A stretch of 64,000 nt of DNA from Aeromicrobium sp. (GTDB lineage Bacteria; Actinomycetota; Actinomycetes; Propionibacteriales; Nocardioidaceae), in contig JALRCA010000191.1 of assembly GCA_023257515.1 (NCBI GenBank), positions 1 through 64,000 on the forward strand, given 5' to 3'. A program made the translations under genes and the position numbers. Shown here one piece after another: positions 55,801 to 64,000 of the stretch; position 1 is the stretch's first letter, and each line of letters opens with the position of its first letter. The notes beneath the pieces were generated by a model. That model was not told the DNA's origin. It saw only the letters and a list, made by a program, of their open reading frames with translations, and made no database searches.

Positions 55801-57711
55801 TCAGCCCACCAGCTCGAGAACGAGGTCGCGCAGGATCGCGAAGCCGCGCTGGGTCAGGATCGACTCGGCGTGGAACTGGATGCCACGGTAGGTCGGACCG
55901 CTGATGGCGTGGACGTCGCCGGTGGCGGGATCGGTCTCGACGCTCACGCCGTCGGGCAGGCCGGACCCGGGCACCCGGGCGACGAACGTGTTGTAGAAGC
56001 CGACCGTCTCCTGGCGGCCGAGCACCGGCAGCGTCGCCTGGGTGCCCTGGAACACGATGTCCTTGAACGCGAGGTCGAGCCCCACGCGGCGGCTCAGCAC
56101 CTGGTGCCCAAGGCACACGGCCAGGAACCGCTGGTCCGAGGCGAGCAGCGCGTCGACGGCGCGCTGGACCGTCGCGATCTTGGGGTCCGCCCCGTCGCGC
56201 GGGTCGCCGGGCCCGGGACCCACGACGACGAGGTCGTAGCCGTCGAGCGCCCCGAGACCGTCGACGAGCCGCGGGTCGTCGTGGCGCACGACGTCGGTCG
56301 TCATGCCCAGCACGCCGAACACGTGCGACAGCATGTTGACGAAGTCGTCCTCGTTGTCGAGCACCACCACGCGGCGCCCCTGGAGCGCGGGCTCCGGCGC
56401 CGCCCCCGACTGGTCGGTCAGCCAGAAGCTGCTGAGGCGGGCGTTGCGCTCCCCCAGCGCGATGAGCACCTCGTCCTCGCGGGTGAACGCGTCGCGGTCC
56501 TCGGTGCTCGACGGCGCCGGCGCGGCCTCGACCAGCCCGAACGCCGACAGGATGCCGGAGGCCTTGGCCCACGTCTCCTGCGTCTCGTAGGCGGGATCGG
56601 AGTCGCGCACGAGCGTGGCCCCGGCCGTGACCTTGAGGTTGCCCTCCAGGTCGACGTCGGCCGTACGGATCAGGATCGGCGCGTCGGCGACCGCGCCGCC
56701 GTCGGCGTCGCGGCCCAGCAGCGCGGCGATCGAGGCGTAGTAGCCGCGGCCGTCGGGCTCGTACTGCGCGATCAGGCGGCACGCGTTCTCGACCGGGCTG
56801 CCCGTCACGGTGGCGGCGAACATCGAGTCGCGCAGCACCTCACGGACGTCGCGGCGCGTGCGACCCGCGAGCAGGTACTCGGTGTGCACGAGATGGCTCA
56901 TCGGCTTGAGGTAGGGGCCGAGCACGAGCCCGCCCTCGTGGCAGATGTCGCACATCATCTTGAGCTCCTCGTCGACGACCATGAAGAGCTCGTAGATCTC
57001 CTTCTCGTCGGCCAGGAACCTCAGCAGCTCGCGCTTGCGGTCGGCGTGGGTGTCGAGGCCGCGCATGCGGAACGTGCCGCTGATGGGGTTCATGCGCACC
57101 TGGCCGCGCTCGACGCTCACGTGGCGCTCCGGCGAGGCACCGATCAGGTAACGGTCGCCGGTGAAGATGCAGAAGGTCCAGAACGCACCGCGCTCGCGCT
57201 CGAGCAGGCGGCGGAACACGGTCAACGCGCGCTCGTGACCCCAGTCGGCCACCTGGGCGCGGTAGTGACGGCCGATCACGAGGTTGGCGCCCTCGCCCTG
57301 CCCGATCTCGTCGTCGATGATCTGGCGCACCACGCCGGCGTAGTCGTCGTCGGACGTCTCGAAGCCGCCCCGGTCGACGAACTCGATCGGCAGGTCGGGC
57401 AGCTGCCCGAGCAGCTCCGCGAGCGGCACCTCCGTGCGGACCTCGCCGCGCACGACGGTGAGCGGCGTGCCGTCCTGGCGCGCCTCGAACCCCCGCTCGC
57501 GCACCTGGGCGTAGGGCACGAGCACCAGCGAGTCCCAGGCCCGGCCCTCGGAGTCGACGGCTTCGGGCTCTCCGGCCACGAGAGGCACGTCGCCGAGCGA
57601 CTCGACGTCGGTCCTCCCACCGCCGAGCAGCGTGACGGTGTCGGCATCCCGCACGCGCACGAGCGCGAACGCAGGCTGCTGCAGCAGGTCGTCCAGGTGG
57701 GTCATGGTCAC
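55801..57711 (-). CDS. trpE: fused anthranilate synthase (TrpE-TrpG; PhzE-like architecture)
   Basis: MNPISGTFRMRG, SPVENACRLI, chorismate-binding domain; C-terminal class I GAT VVGPGPGDPRDG, FLAVCLGHQVLS, GIQFHAES. Confidence 0.9.
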   Translation of the reverse strand: MTMTHLDDLLQQPAFALVRVRDADTVTLLGGGRTDVESLGDVPLVAGEPEAVDSEGRAWDSLVLVPYAQVRERGFEARQDGTPLTVVRGEVRTEVPLAELLGQLPDLPIEFVDRGGFETSDDDYAGVVRQIIDDEIGQGEGANLVIGRHYRAQVADWGHERALTVFRRLLERERGAFWTFCIFTGDRYLIGASPERHVSVERGQVRMNPISGTFRMRGLDTHADRKRELLRFLADEKEIYELFMVVDEELKMMCDICHEGGLVLGPYLKPMSHLVHTEYLLAGRTRRDVREVLRDSMFAATVTGSPVENACRLIAQYEPDGRGYYASIAALLGRDADGGAVADAPILIRTADVDLEGNLKVTAGATLVRDSDPAYETQETWAKASGILSAFGLVEAAPAPSSTEDRDAFTREDEVLIALGERNARLSSFWLTDQSGAAPEPALQGRRVVVLDNEDDFVNMLSHVFGVLGMTTDVVRHDDPRLVDGLGALDGYDLVVVGPGPGDPRDGADPKIATVQRAVDALLASDQRFLAVCLGHQVLSRRVGLDLAFKDIVFQGTQATLPVLGRQETVGFYNTFVARVPGSGLPDGVSVETDPATGDVHAISGPTYRGIQFHAESILTQRGFAILRDLVLELVG

Positions 57712-57746
57712 TTTCCTCCGGGTCCGCCCGGCGCCCGGACGAGAAA

Positions 57747-57775
57747 CGCCCAGACCCGGTGCGAGGGTCTGGGCG
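57747..57775 (-). terminator. attenuator terminator hairpin of trp leader
   Basis: Minus strand CGCCCAGACCC-TCGCACC-GGGTCTGGGCG-TTTCTC: perfect 11-bp stem plus short U-rich run, between leader peptide and structural gene. Confidence 0.85.
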
Positions 57776-57795
57776 CGTACGACGACGGCTCTCCT

Positions 57796-57831
57796 CTACG
57801 GGAGCAGCCACCAGGTCGCGCGCACGGTCAT
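57796..57831 (-). CDS. trpL: trp leader peptide MTVRATWWLLP
   Basis: 11-codon ORF with tandem Trp codons upstream of the attenuator hairpin and anthranilate synthase. Confidence 0.85.
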   Translation of the reverse strand: MTVRATWWLLP

Positions 57832-57899
57832 GGGCCGAGCCTAGCGTCTCGGCTCCGCGGACGACGACGCGAGACCGGCGGACCTGGGATGCTGACGTC

Positions 57900-58871
57900 G
57901 TGCACCCACTCGTCGGCCGTCGCGCGCTGGTCTCGGGCGGTGCCGCCCTGCTCGCGCTGGCGGCGTGCTCGCGAGCGCCCGGCCAGGGCGCGACGGGACG
58001 GCTGCGGATCGCGACCGGCAACCGGGGCGCGGTCTTCGACCGGTACGGCGCGGCCCTGGCGCAGGAGGCGGCCGTGCGCATGCCCGCGGTCGAGCCCGAG
58101 GTGGTCCGGAGTCGCGGCTCGATCGACAACGTGCGCCTCGTGCTGGGCGGGAGGGCCGAGGTCGGCTTCTGCCTCGGTGACACGGCCCGGCGTGCGTTCG
58201 AGGGAGACCTGGGCCTCGACGGTCGTGCCGACCTCGTCGCCGTGACCCGACTCTACGACTCGTTCCTGCAGGTCCTCGTGCCCCGTCGCTCGCGCATCCG
58301 GACCGTGGCCGACCTCGGCGGCCGCCGGGTCGCGGCCGGCCAGGTCGGTTCCGGGACCCGGCTCGTCGTCGAGCGGTGCCTCGCGGCGGCCGGTCGTCCC
58401 GCCGACGCCGATCGACTGGTGGACCTGCCGCTGGCGACCGCCGTCGTCGCGCTCGAGACGGGTCGGGTCGACGCCCTGGCCTTCGTGAGCGGCTTCCCCG
58501 TGCCCTCCCTGGTCGACCTGGGCGAGCGGCTGCCGCTGCGAGCGCTCGACCTGGGCGGCCTGTTCCCCACGCTGTCCGCGCGGCCCGGGGGCGAGGACTA
58601 CGTCGCCGGGCCGCTCCCGGCCGCGCCCTACGGACTCCCCGAAGCCGTCCAGACGGTGAGCGTCAAGACCTCCATGCTCACGCGGCGCGACCTCCCGGAC
58701 GACCTGGTGGCCGGATTCGCCTCGGTCATCTACGACCGGCAGACCGCCCTGGCACGACGAGCGCCCGACGTGCGCCAGCCGACCCTGGCCGCAGCCGTGT
58801 TCACCCAGCCGATCCCGCTCCACCCCGGGTCGATGACCTACCTGCGTCGCCGCTACGCAGCGGGAGGGTGA
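57900..58871 (+). CDS. TAXI family (TRAP-type) solute-binding lipoprotein
   Basis: GTG start; lipobox LAAC; GRLRIATGNRGAVFDRYGAALAQEA; ARAEVGFCLGDTA; C-terminal HPGSMTYLR. Confidence 0.9.
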   Translation: MHPLVGRRALVSGGAALLALAACSRAPGQGATGRLRIATGNRGAVFDRYGAALAQEAAVRMPAVEPEVVRSRGSIDNVRLVLGGRAEVGFCLGDTARRAFEGDLGLDGRADLVAVTRLYDSFLQVLVPRRSRIRTVADLGGRRVAAGQVGSGTRLVVERCLAAAGRPADADRLVDLPLATAVVALETGRVDALAFVSGFPVPSLVDLGERLPLRALDLGGLFPTLSARPGGEDYVAGPLPAAPYGLPEAVQTVSVKTSMLTRRDLPDDLVAGFASVIYDRQTALARRAPDVRQPTLAAAVFTQPIPLHPGSMTYLRRRYAAGG

Positions 58872-60195
58872 CCTCGACCGCGAGACCCGGACGGGCGGCC
58901 CAGCGCCGCACCGATCCCCCGGCCTCCCGGACCCTCAGCTCCAGGATCGACAGGCCCAACCCGGTGCCCGCGACGTCCGCGTGCCGGGCCAGGCGATGGA
59001 ACCGTCGCCCCACCTCGGCCGCCTCGTCGGGCGTCACCCCCACCCCGTGGTCGCGGACCAGCAGCCGGGCGACGTCGCCGTCCGCGACGAGCGACACCTC
59101 GACGGGGTCCTCGGGCGCGTACTTGGCGGCGTTGTCGAGCAGCACGTCGACGACGGTCGGCACCAGGTCCTCCTCCAGCACGGCACGGATCGTCCCCCCG
59201 CCCGTCGAGGCGCTCAGCCGGCCGGCGAACAACGGCTCCCACAGCTCGACCCGGGACCGCAGCTGCGCCGAGACGTCCACGGTGACCGGCTGCCGGTCCA
59301 GGCTGCCGACGCGACTGATCTCGATGACGTCGTCGAGCGACTGCGCCATCCGCTCGGCCTCGGCGAGGATCGGTCGGGCGTCGGCGTCCTCGCGCGCCAG
59401 CTCCTCGAGCCGCAGTCGCATCGCCGTCAACGGGTTGGCCAGCTGGTGCGACACGTCGGCCACGAGGTCCCGCTGCTGCCGACGAGCCTGCTCCACGTCC
59501 TCGACCATCGCGTTGAACGACTGCACGAGACGACGCAGCTCGGGCGGACCCTCGACGCGTCCGACCGCCGTCGCGCGGCCCTGACCGAGGGCGTTCACGC
59601 TCTCCTCGAGCTTCTCGACGGGACGTACGATCCAGCGCACGAGGGGCACCCCGACCAGCCATGCGACCATCACCAGGAACAAGACGGCGCCGAGCACGAC
59701 CACGGTCATCACCCTGGTCACCTCCGACCGGGGACCCCCGGTGTCCTCGACCATCACGACGGCCCCGAGGACCTGCGCGTCCCGCCCGACGGGTGTCGCC
59801 ACGACGAGCGGATCGCGCTCCCAGGGCCACAGTGGTCCCGGCGCCGCCGTCGGGGTGCCGGCGAGTGCCTGCCGGACCGCCACCGACAGGCCCGCCACGT
59901 CACGCGGCAGGTCGGCGTCCTCGGCACCGACGACCGTGCCGTCGGTCCCGACCACCCACGTGCGGGTCGTGCCGGTCACGGCGTCGAAGCGGTCGAGGTC
60001 GCTCACGAGGGTGGGTGACTCGAGCCCGGCGGTCCCGTCGTCGGCCAGGGCCGCGAATCGCGTCGCTGCGGCGAGACGCTGCTGGTGCAGGTCGACGGCG
60101 CGGTTCTCGGCGTAGGACCGCAGGAGCGGCACGGCGAGCAGCACGAGCACCGCAGCCGCGGTCGTGACCGTGAGCACCAGCAGCCGCCGCCTCAT
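58801..60195 (-). CDS. sensor histidine kinase
   Basis: DLVADVSHQLANPLTAMRLRLEEL; LLDNAAKYAPED; GTGLGLSILELRV. Confidence 0.9.
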   Translation of the reverse strand: MRRRLLVLTVTTAAAVLVLLAVPLLRSYAENRAVDLHQQRLAAATRFAALADDGTAGLESPTLVSDLDRFDAVTGTTRTWVVGTDGTVVGAEDADLPRDVAGLSVAVRQALAGTPTAAPGPLWPWERDPLVVATPVGRDAQVLGAVVMVEDTGGPRSEVTRVMTVVVLGAVLFLVMVAWLVGVPLVRWIVRPVEKLEESVNALGQGRATAVGRVEGPPELRRLVQSFNAMVEDVEQARRQQRDLVADVSHQLANPLTAMRLRLEELAREDADARPILAEAERMAQSLDDVIEISRVGSLDRQPVTVDVSAQLRSRVELWEPLFAGRLSASTGGGTIRAVLEEDLVPTVVDVLLDNAAKYAPEDPVEVSLVADGDVARLLVRDHGVGVTPDEAAEVGRRFHRLARHADVAGTGLGLSILELRVREAGGSVRRWAARPGLAVEVTLPLRSGDAGRSSTRGGAGSAG

Positions 60196-60219
60196 GGGGA
60201 CCGCCTCATGGGGACCGCC

Positions 60220-60891
60220 TCACGAGGCGACCGGACCGTCCGGCGCGAGGCGGTAGCCCACGCCGCGCACCGTCTCGACCACGGCGCGGTCGCCGAGCTT
60301 CGCCCGGAGGGAGCCCACGTGGACGTCGAGGGTGCGCGACGCACCGACCCAGGTGGTGTCCCACACCTCCTCCATGAGAGCGGCGCGCGTGACGGCCTCG
60401 CCGGGCGTCCGGGCGAGTGCTCTCAGCAGCTCGCACTCCTTGGCCGTCAGGTCGACGAGGTCCCCGTCGGCGAACCGGACCCGGCGCCCGTCGACGTCGA
60501 TCTCGAAGCCGGCGTCCGCCGCGACCGGGACGGTGGCTCCGTGGGTCCGTCGCAGCACCGCGTCGACGCGGGCCAGGAGCACGTCCGTGCTGTACGGCTT
60601 GGTCACGTAGTCGTCGACCCCGGCCCGCAGCGCCGCCACCACGGCACCCTCGTGGCGGCGCGCCGTGAGCGCCACGACCGGCACCGACGACCGCGAGCGC
60701 ACCTCCTGGCACACCCACAACCCGTCACGGTCCGGCAGCCCCATGTCGAGCAGCACGAGATCGGCGTCGTCGACGAGCGGGAGCGAGTCCTGTGCCGTCG
60801 CGGCGCGTCGGACGGTCCAGCCTCGACCGCGCAGCACCTGGGTCAGTGCTGACGCCACGCCGTCGTCGTCCTCGACGATCACCACTCGCAC
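60220..60891 (-). CDS. OmpR-family response regulator
   Basis: VRVVIVEDDDGVASALTQVLRGRGW; DLVLLDMGLPDRDG; winged-helix C-terminus. Confidence 0.95.
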   Translation of the reverse strand: MRVVIVEDDDGVASALTQVLRGRGWTVRRAATAQDSLPLVDDADLVLLDMGLPDRDGLWVCQEVRSRSSVPVVALTARRHEGAVVAALRAGVDDYVTKPYSTDVLLARVDAVLRRTHGATVPVAADAGFEIDVDGRRVRFADGDLVDLTAKECELLRALARTPGEAVTRAALMEEVWDTTWVGASRTLDVHVGSLRAKLGDRAVVETVRGVGYRLAPDGPVAS

Positions 60892-60928
60892 CGCACGTCC
60901 TCTCGACGCCCCGATCGTGCCACGCGAC

Positions 60929-60966
60929 GACGGAGCGGGTCCCGCGGACACGGGACCCGCTCCGTC
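60929..60966 (-). terminator. intrinsic terminator-like hairpin after MFS gene
   Basis: GACGGAGCGGGTCCC / GGGACCCGCTCCGTC perfect 15-bp stem. Confidence 0.75.
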
Positions 60967-60975
60967 GTCCGGACC

Positions 60976-62304
60976 TCAGCGGGTGAGGTGGGCCTCGCGG
61001 TCACGCACCAGCTGCTCCTCGTCCAGGTAGGTGACCGAGCGGTTCCGGAGGGCGAACACGTACACCAGCAGGGACACGCCGATCGCCACGGTCACGTAGA
61101 TCGCGAACAGGTCGATCGCGTCACGGCTGACCGCCGCCTCGTAGATCAGCGGCGACGTCCCCCCGAAGATCGAGTTGGCCAGCGCGTAGCCGAGCCCGAC
61201 CCCGAGGGCGCGGACGTGCGCCGGGAACAGCTCGGCCTTCACGACCGCGTTGATCGACGTGTAGCCCGTGAGGATCACGTACGTACCGGCCAGCATGAGG
61301 AACGACGCCATGGGCGTGGTGACCGTCGGCAGCACGGTGATGAAGGTGTAGGTCCAGAGCACGCCCACGACGCCGAACCCGACGAGCAGGGGCTTGCGGC
61401 CGACCTTGTCGCTCAGCAGACCGCCGAGCGGCTGGATCAGCATGAGCAGGACGAGCGCCGAGAAGTTGATCCACGTGCCCGTCATGCCCTCGTCGGCGTA
61501 CGCCGACTTGATGATGAGCGGACCGTTGACGCTGTACGTGTAGAAGGCCACCGTGCCGCCCAGGGTCACGAGGAAGCACAGCAGCAGTCGCTTGGGGTAG
61601 GCCGTCAGCAGCTCGGCCATCGACCCCGAACGCCGCGCCTCGCTCGACTCGGGCAGCGACTCGTCCATGCTGCGTCGCAGCCAGAACACGACCACGGCAC
61701 CGACGGCGCCGATGATGAAGGCCAGACGCCAGCCCCAGGCGGCGATCTGCTCGTCGGTCAGCAGCGCCTGCTGCACGAGCAGGGTCAGCTGGGCGAGCAC
61801 GTGGCCACCGACGAGCGTCACGTACTGGAAGGAGGAGAAGAAGCCCCGCAGACCGGGGGCAGCGGCCTCGGACATGTAGGTCGCCGAGGTGCCGTACTCG
61901 CCGCCGGTGGCGAATCCCTGCAGGAGCCGGCAGAGCACCAGCATGACGACGGCGCCGCCGCCGATCGTCTCGGCCGTCGGCGTGACGGCGATCAGGAGCG
62001 AGGCGCCGGCCATGATCGAGATGCTGAGCACGAGCGCCGGTCGACGGCCGTGCCGGTCGGCGTACCGGCCGAAGAACCACGAGCCGATCGGCCGCATGAC
62101 GAACGTGACCGCGAAGATGGCCATCGTGTAGATGCCGGCGTTGGGCTCGCCCTCGGCGAAGAAGCTGCTCGACAGGTAGCTCGCGAACACGGTGTAGACG
62201 TAGACGTCGTACCACTCGACCAGGTTGCCCAGCGATCCACGGACCGTGTTGAAGACCGCGCGCCGGATGCCCGGCGCCTCGGGAGTGCTCGTCGTCTCGC
62301 TCAT
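60976..62304 (-). CDS. MFS transporter, metabolite:H+ symporter (MHS) family
   Basis: GNLVEWYDVYVYTVFASYLSSSFF; MRPIGSWFFGRYADRHGRRPAL; LLQGFATGGEYGTSATYMSE. Confidence 0.95.
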   Translation of the reverse strand: MSETTSTPEAPGIRRAVFNTVRGSLGNLVEWYDVYVYTVFASYLSSSFFAEGEPNAGIYTMAIFAVTFVMRPIGSWFFGRYADRHGRRPALVLSISIMAGASLLIAVTPTAETIGGGAVVMLVLCRLLQGFATGGEYGTSATYMSEAAAPGLRGFFSSFQYVTLVGGHVLAQLTLLVQQALLTDEQIAAWGWRLAFIIGAVGAVVVFWLRRSMDESLPESSEARRSGSMAELLTAYPKRLLLCFLVTLGGTVAFYTYSVNGPLIIKSAYADEGMTGTWINFSALVLLMLIQPLGGLLSDKVGRKPLLVGFGVVGVLWTYTFITVLPTVTTPMASFLMLAGTYVILTGYTSINAVVKAELFPAHVRALGVGLGYALANSIFGGTSPLIYEAAVSRDAIDLFAIYVTVAIGVSLLVYVFALRNRSVTYLDEEQLVRDREAHLTR

Positions 62305-62498
62305 GCTGATCACCTCGTGGCCCTGCGGGGTGGGTCGTCGCGACGAGGGGCCAGGTGCTCGTCGACCCCCGAGACGCTAGGGCGGACCGGGCGGGTGTGG
62401 CTCGCGTCACGTCGCAGGCTTTACACAGGCTTTGCACTCGGTCCGACCCACGGCGGGTTGGATGAGGCGGTCGTGGCCTCATCGCGTAAGGTCTCGGC

Positions 62499-64000
62499 GT
62501 GCCTCAGTCCGACGTCGCCGTGCATCGTCGCGACCGCAGCACCGTCACGAAGGTGCCCGGTCAGCGCGCCGACATCCAGGCGCTGCGTGCCGTGGCCGTC
62601 CTGCTGGTGGTCTTCTACCATCTCTGGCCGGGTCGGCTCGGGGGCGGGTTCGTCGGCGTCGACGTGTTCTTCGTGATCTCCGGCTTCCTGATCACGGGTC
62701 ACCTCGCCCGGGAGGCCGAGACGTCGGGGCGCATCGACCTGGGGCAGTTCTGGGCCCGGCGGGCCCACCGCCTCCTGCCCGCGTCGCTCCTGGTCGTCGT
62801 CGCGACGTGCGTGGCGACCGTCGTGTGGGTCCCCGACAGCCGCTGGAAGCAGTTCTTCGACCAGGCGCTCGGTTCGACCTTCTACGTCCAGAACTGGGTG
62901 CTCGCGCACGCGGCCACCGACTACAGCGCCTCGGGCGAGGCGCCCAGCGCCTTCCAGCACTTCTGGTCCCTCTCCGTCGAGGAGCAGTTCTACCTCGTCA
63001 TCCCGGTGGTGCTCGGACTCACCCTCTGGGCCGGGCGCGCCAGCCACCGGCTCATGGTGGCGGTCGTCGCGGTCGTGACGGCGGCCTCGTTCGCCTGGTC
63101 GGTGCACCTGACGCACGACGACCCGGCCGGCGCGTACTTCGTGACGACGACCCGCGCGTGGGAGCTGGGGCTCGGGGCCCTGCTGGCGCTCCTCGGGGCG
63201 AAGCACCTGCACCGCGTGCCGCCGGTGACCTCCTGGATCGGCATGGCCATGATCGCCGCGAGCGCCCTGGCCTTCGGCGGCGACACCCCGTTCCCCGGCT
63301 ACGCCGCCGCGCTGCCGGTCGTCGGGGCGGTGCTGGTGCTCGCGACCGTGCGCCACGACCGGGTCTTCGCCGCGGTCGCGGGGTGGCGACCCGTCCAGTG
63401 GGTCGGCGACGCCTCGTACTCGATCTACCTGTGGCACTGGCCGATCTTCGTGATCGCACCCTTCGTGCTCGACCACGGTCTTGCGCTGCTCGAGCGCCTG
63501 ACGATCCTCGCGCTCACGCTCCTGCTCGGCCACGTGTCCCTGCGCTGGGTCGAGCGCCCGCTGAGGATCACCGGCAGCCGTCGGGCCTCGTGGTCCGACC
63601 CGAGCCTGCGCATCATCGTCGGGCTCGTGGTCCTGGCCGTGCTGACGGCACTCGGGGGCAAGGCGCTGCTGGCCCAGCACCAGGCCGAGGCGCGCGAGCT
63701 CGAGCGACAGTTCCGGGCCGACACCCGGTGCTTCGGCGCCCCGGCGATGCAGAACGACTGCGGTCGACCCCCCGTCGTCGTCCCGGCCCTCAGCCTGCTG
63801 CGCGACGACTACGTCGACGACAGCGAGTGCTGGAGCGCCGGCGACAAGCTGAACTACGACGCCTGCAGCTTCGGTCCCCGCACGGGCGCCGCCTTGAAGG
63901 TCGCCGTCGTCGGCGACTCCCACAGCAACGCGCTCATCCCGGCGTACCAGCGCATGGCGCGCGAGAAGGGCTGGCGCGTCGACGTGCGCGGACGCGCCGG
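62499..64000 (+). CDS. OafA/YrhL-type acyltransferase with SGNH domain (truncated at window end)
   Basis: GQRADIQALRAVAVLLVVFYHLWPGRLGGGFVGVDVFFVISGFLITGHL; FWSLSVEEQFYLVIPV; C-terminal VAVVGDSHSNALIPAYQ; reads open to position 64000. Confidence 0.9.
   Translation, partial: MPQSDVAVHRRDRSTVTKVPGQRADIQALRAVAVLLVVFYHLWPGRLGGGFVGVDVFFVISGFLITGHLAREAETSGRIDLGQFWARRAHRLLPASLLVVVATCVATVVWVPDSRWKQFFDQALGSTFYVQNWVLAHAATDYSASGEAPSAFQHFWSLSVEEQFYLVIPVVLGLTLWAGRASHRLMVAVVAVVTAASFAWSVHLTHDDPAGAYFVTTTRAWELGLGALLALLGAKHLHRVPPVTSWIGMAMIAASALAFGGDTPFPGYAAALPVVGAVLVLATVRHDRVFAAVAGWRPVQWVGDASYSIYLWHWPIFVIAPFVLDHGLALLERLTILALTLLLGHVSLRWVERPLRITGSRRASWSDPSLRIIVGLVVLAVLTALGGKALLAQHQAEARELERQFRADTRCFGAPAMQNDCGRPPVVVPALSLLRDDYVDDSECWSAGDKLNYDACSFGPRTGAALKVAVVGDSHSNALIPAYQRMAREKGWRVDVRGRA

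Noticed and set aside
55870-58245. 791-aa plus-strand ORF
   Set aside because: Antisense to fused anthranilate synthase; shadow ORF.
62421-63923. 500-aa minus-strand ORF near window end
   Set aside because: Antisense to the OafA-like acyltransferase, which has strong domain motifs on the plus strand.
1-64000. CRISPR arrays, tRNA/rRNA genes, IS elements
   Set aside because: Looked for regular spaced repeats, tRNA-like cloverleaf/CCA contexts and transposase motifs; none recognised by eye. A tRNAscan/ISfinder run would be needed to exclude them.

Overview
64-kb window of a high-GC actinobacterial chromosome. By overall gene content it looks Nocardioidaceae/Aeromicrobium-like, but I cannot prove the genus. 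About 60 protein-coding genes are supportable. I recognised no rRNA, tRNA, CRISPR array, IS element or prophage.

Main blocks, left to right:
- 1-10.4 kb (minus): a tightly coupled Tad/Flp pilus operon (TadG-like, two TadE-like, Flp-like pilin, TadC, TadB, CpaF, CpaE-like, CpaB-like) that runs on from an EspI/MinD-like ATPase and the type VII secretion channel protein EccD.
- 10.5-22.5 kb (plus): divergent EccC (three FtsK-type ATPase domains), three small Trp-free putative T7SS partner/substrate proteins, and two large paralogous putative exported proteins. The second large protein is frameshifted at an 8-G homopolymer and is followed by two tandem paralogous lipoproteins.
- 22.7-40 kb: lipid and general metabolism (FadE-like acyl-CoA dehydrogenase, acyl-CoA ligase, DUF3556, PucR regulator, SDRs). 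It includes a TetR-alpha/beta hydrolase divergon with a clear double operator.
- 40-42.3 kb: small atypical patch with an EcsC-like protein and a stand-alone PD-(D/E)XK nuclease-like protein.
- 42.3-50 kb: branched-chain 2-oxoacid dehydrogenase operon with REP-like repeats inside the E2 linker, HisC, EamA transporter, LMW-PTP, fructosamine kinase, and a striking triple palindrome.
- 50-55 kb: MprAB-like two-component system, AzlCD, HtrA-like protease.
- 55.8-57.8 kb: fused anthranilate synthase preceded by a WW leader peptide and attenuator.
- 57.9-62.3 kb: orphan TAXI binding protein, two-component system and MHS-type MFS transporter.
- 62.5 kb to the end: truncated OafA-like acyltransferase.

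The best candidate for an under-described system is the T7SS-Tad composite locus with its paralogous large exported proteins, lipoproteins and homopolymer frameshift (about 0.2-22 kb).
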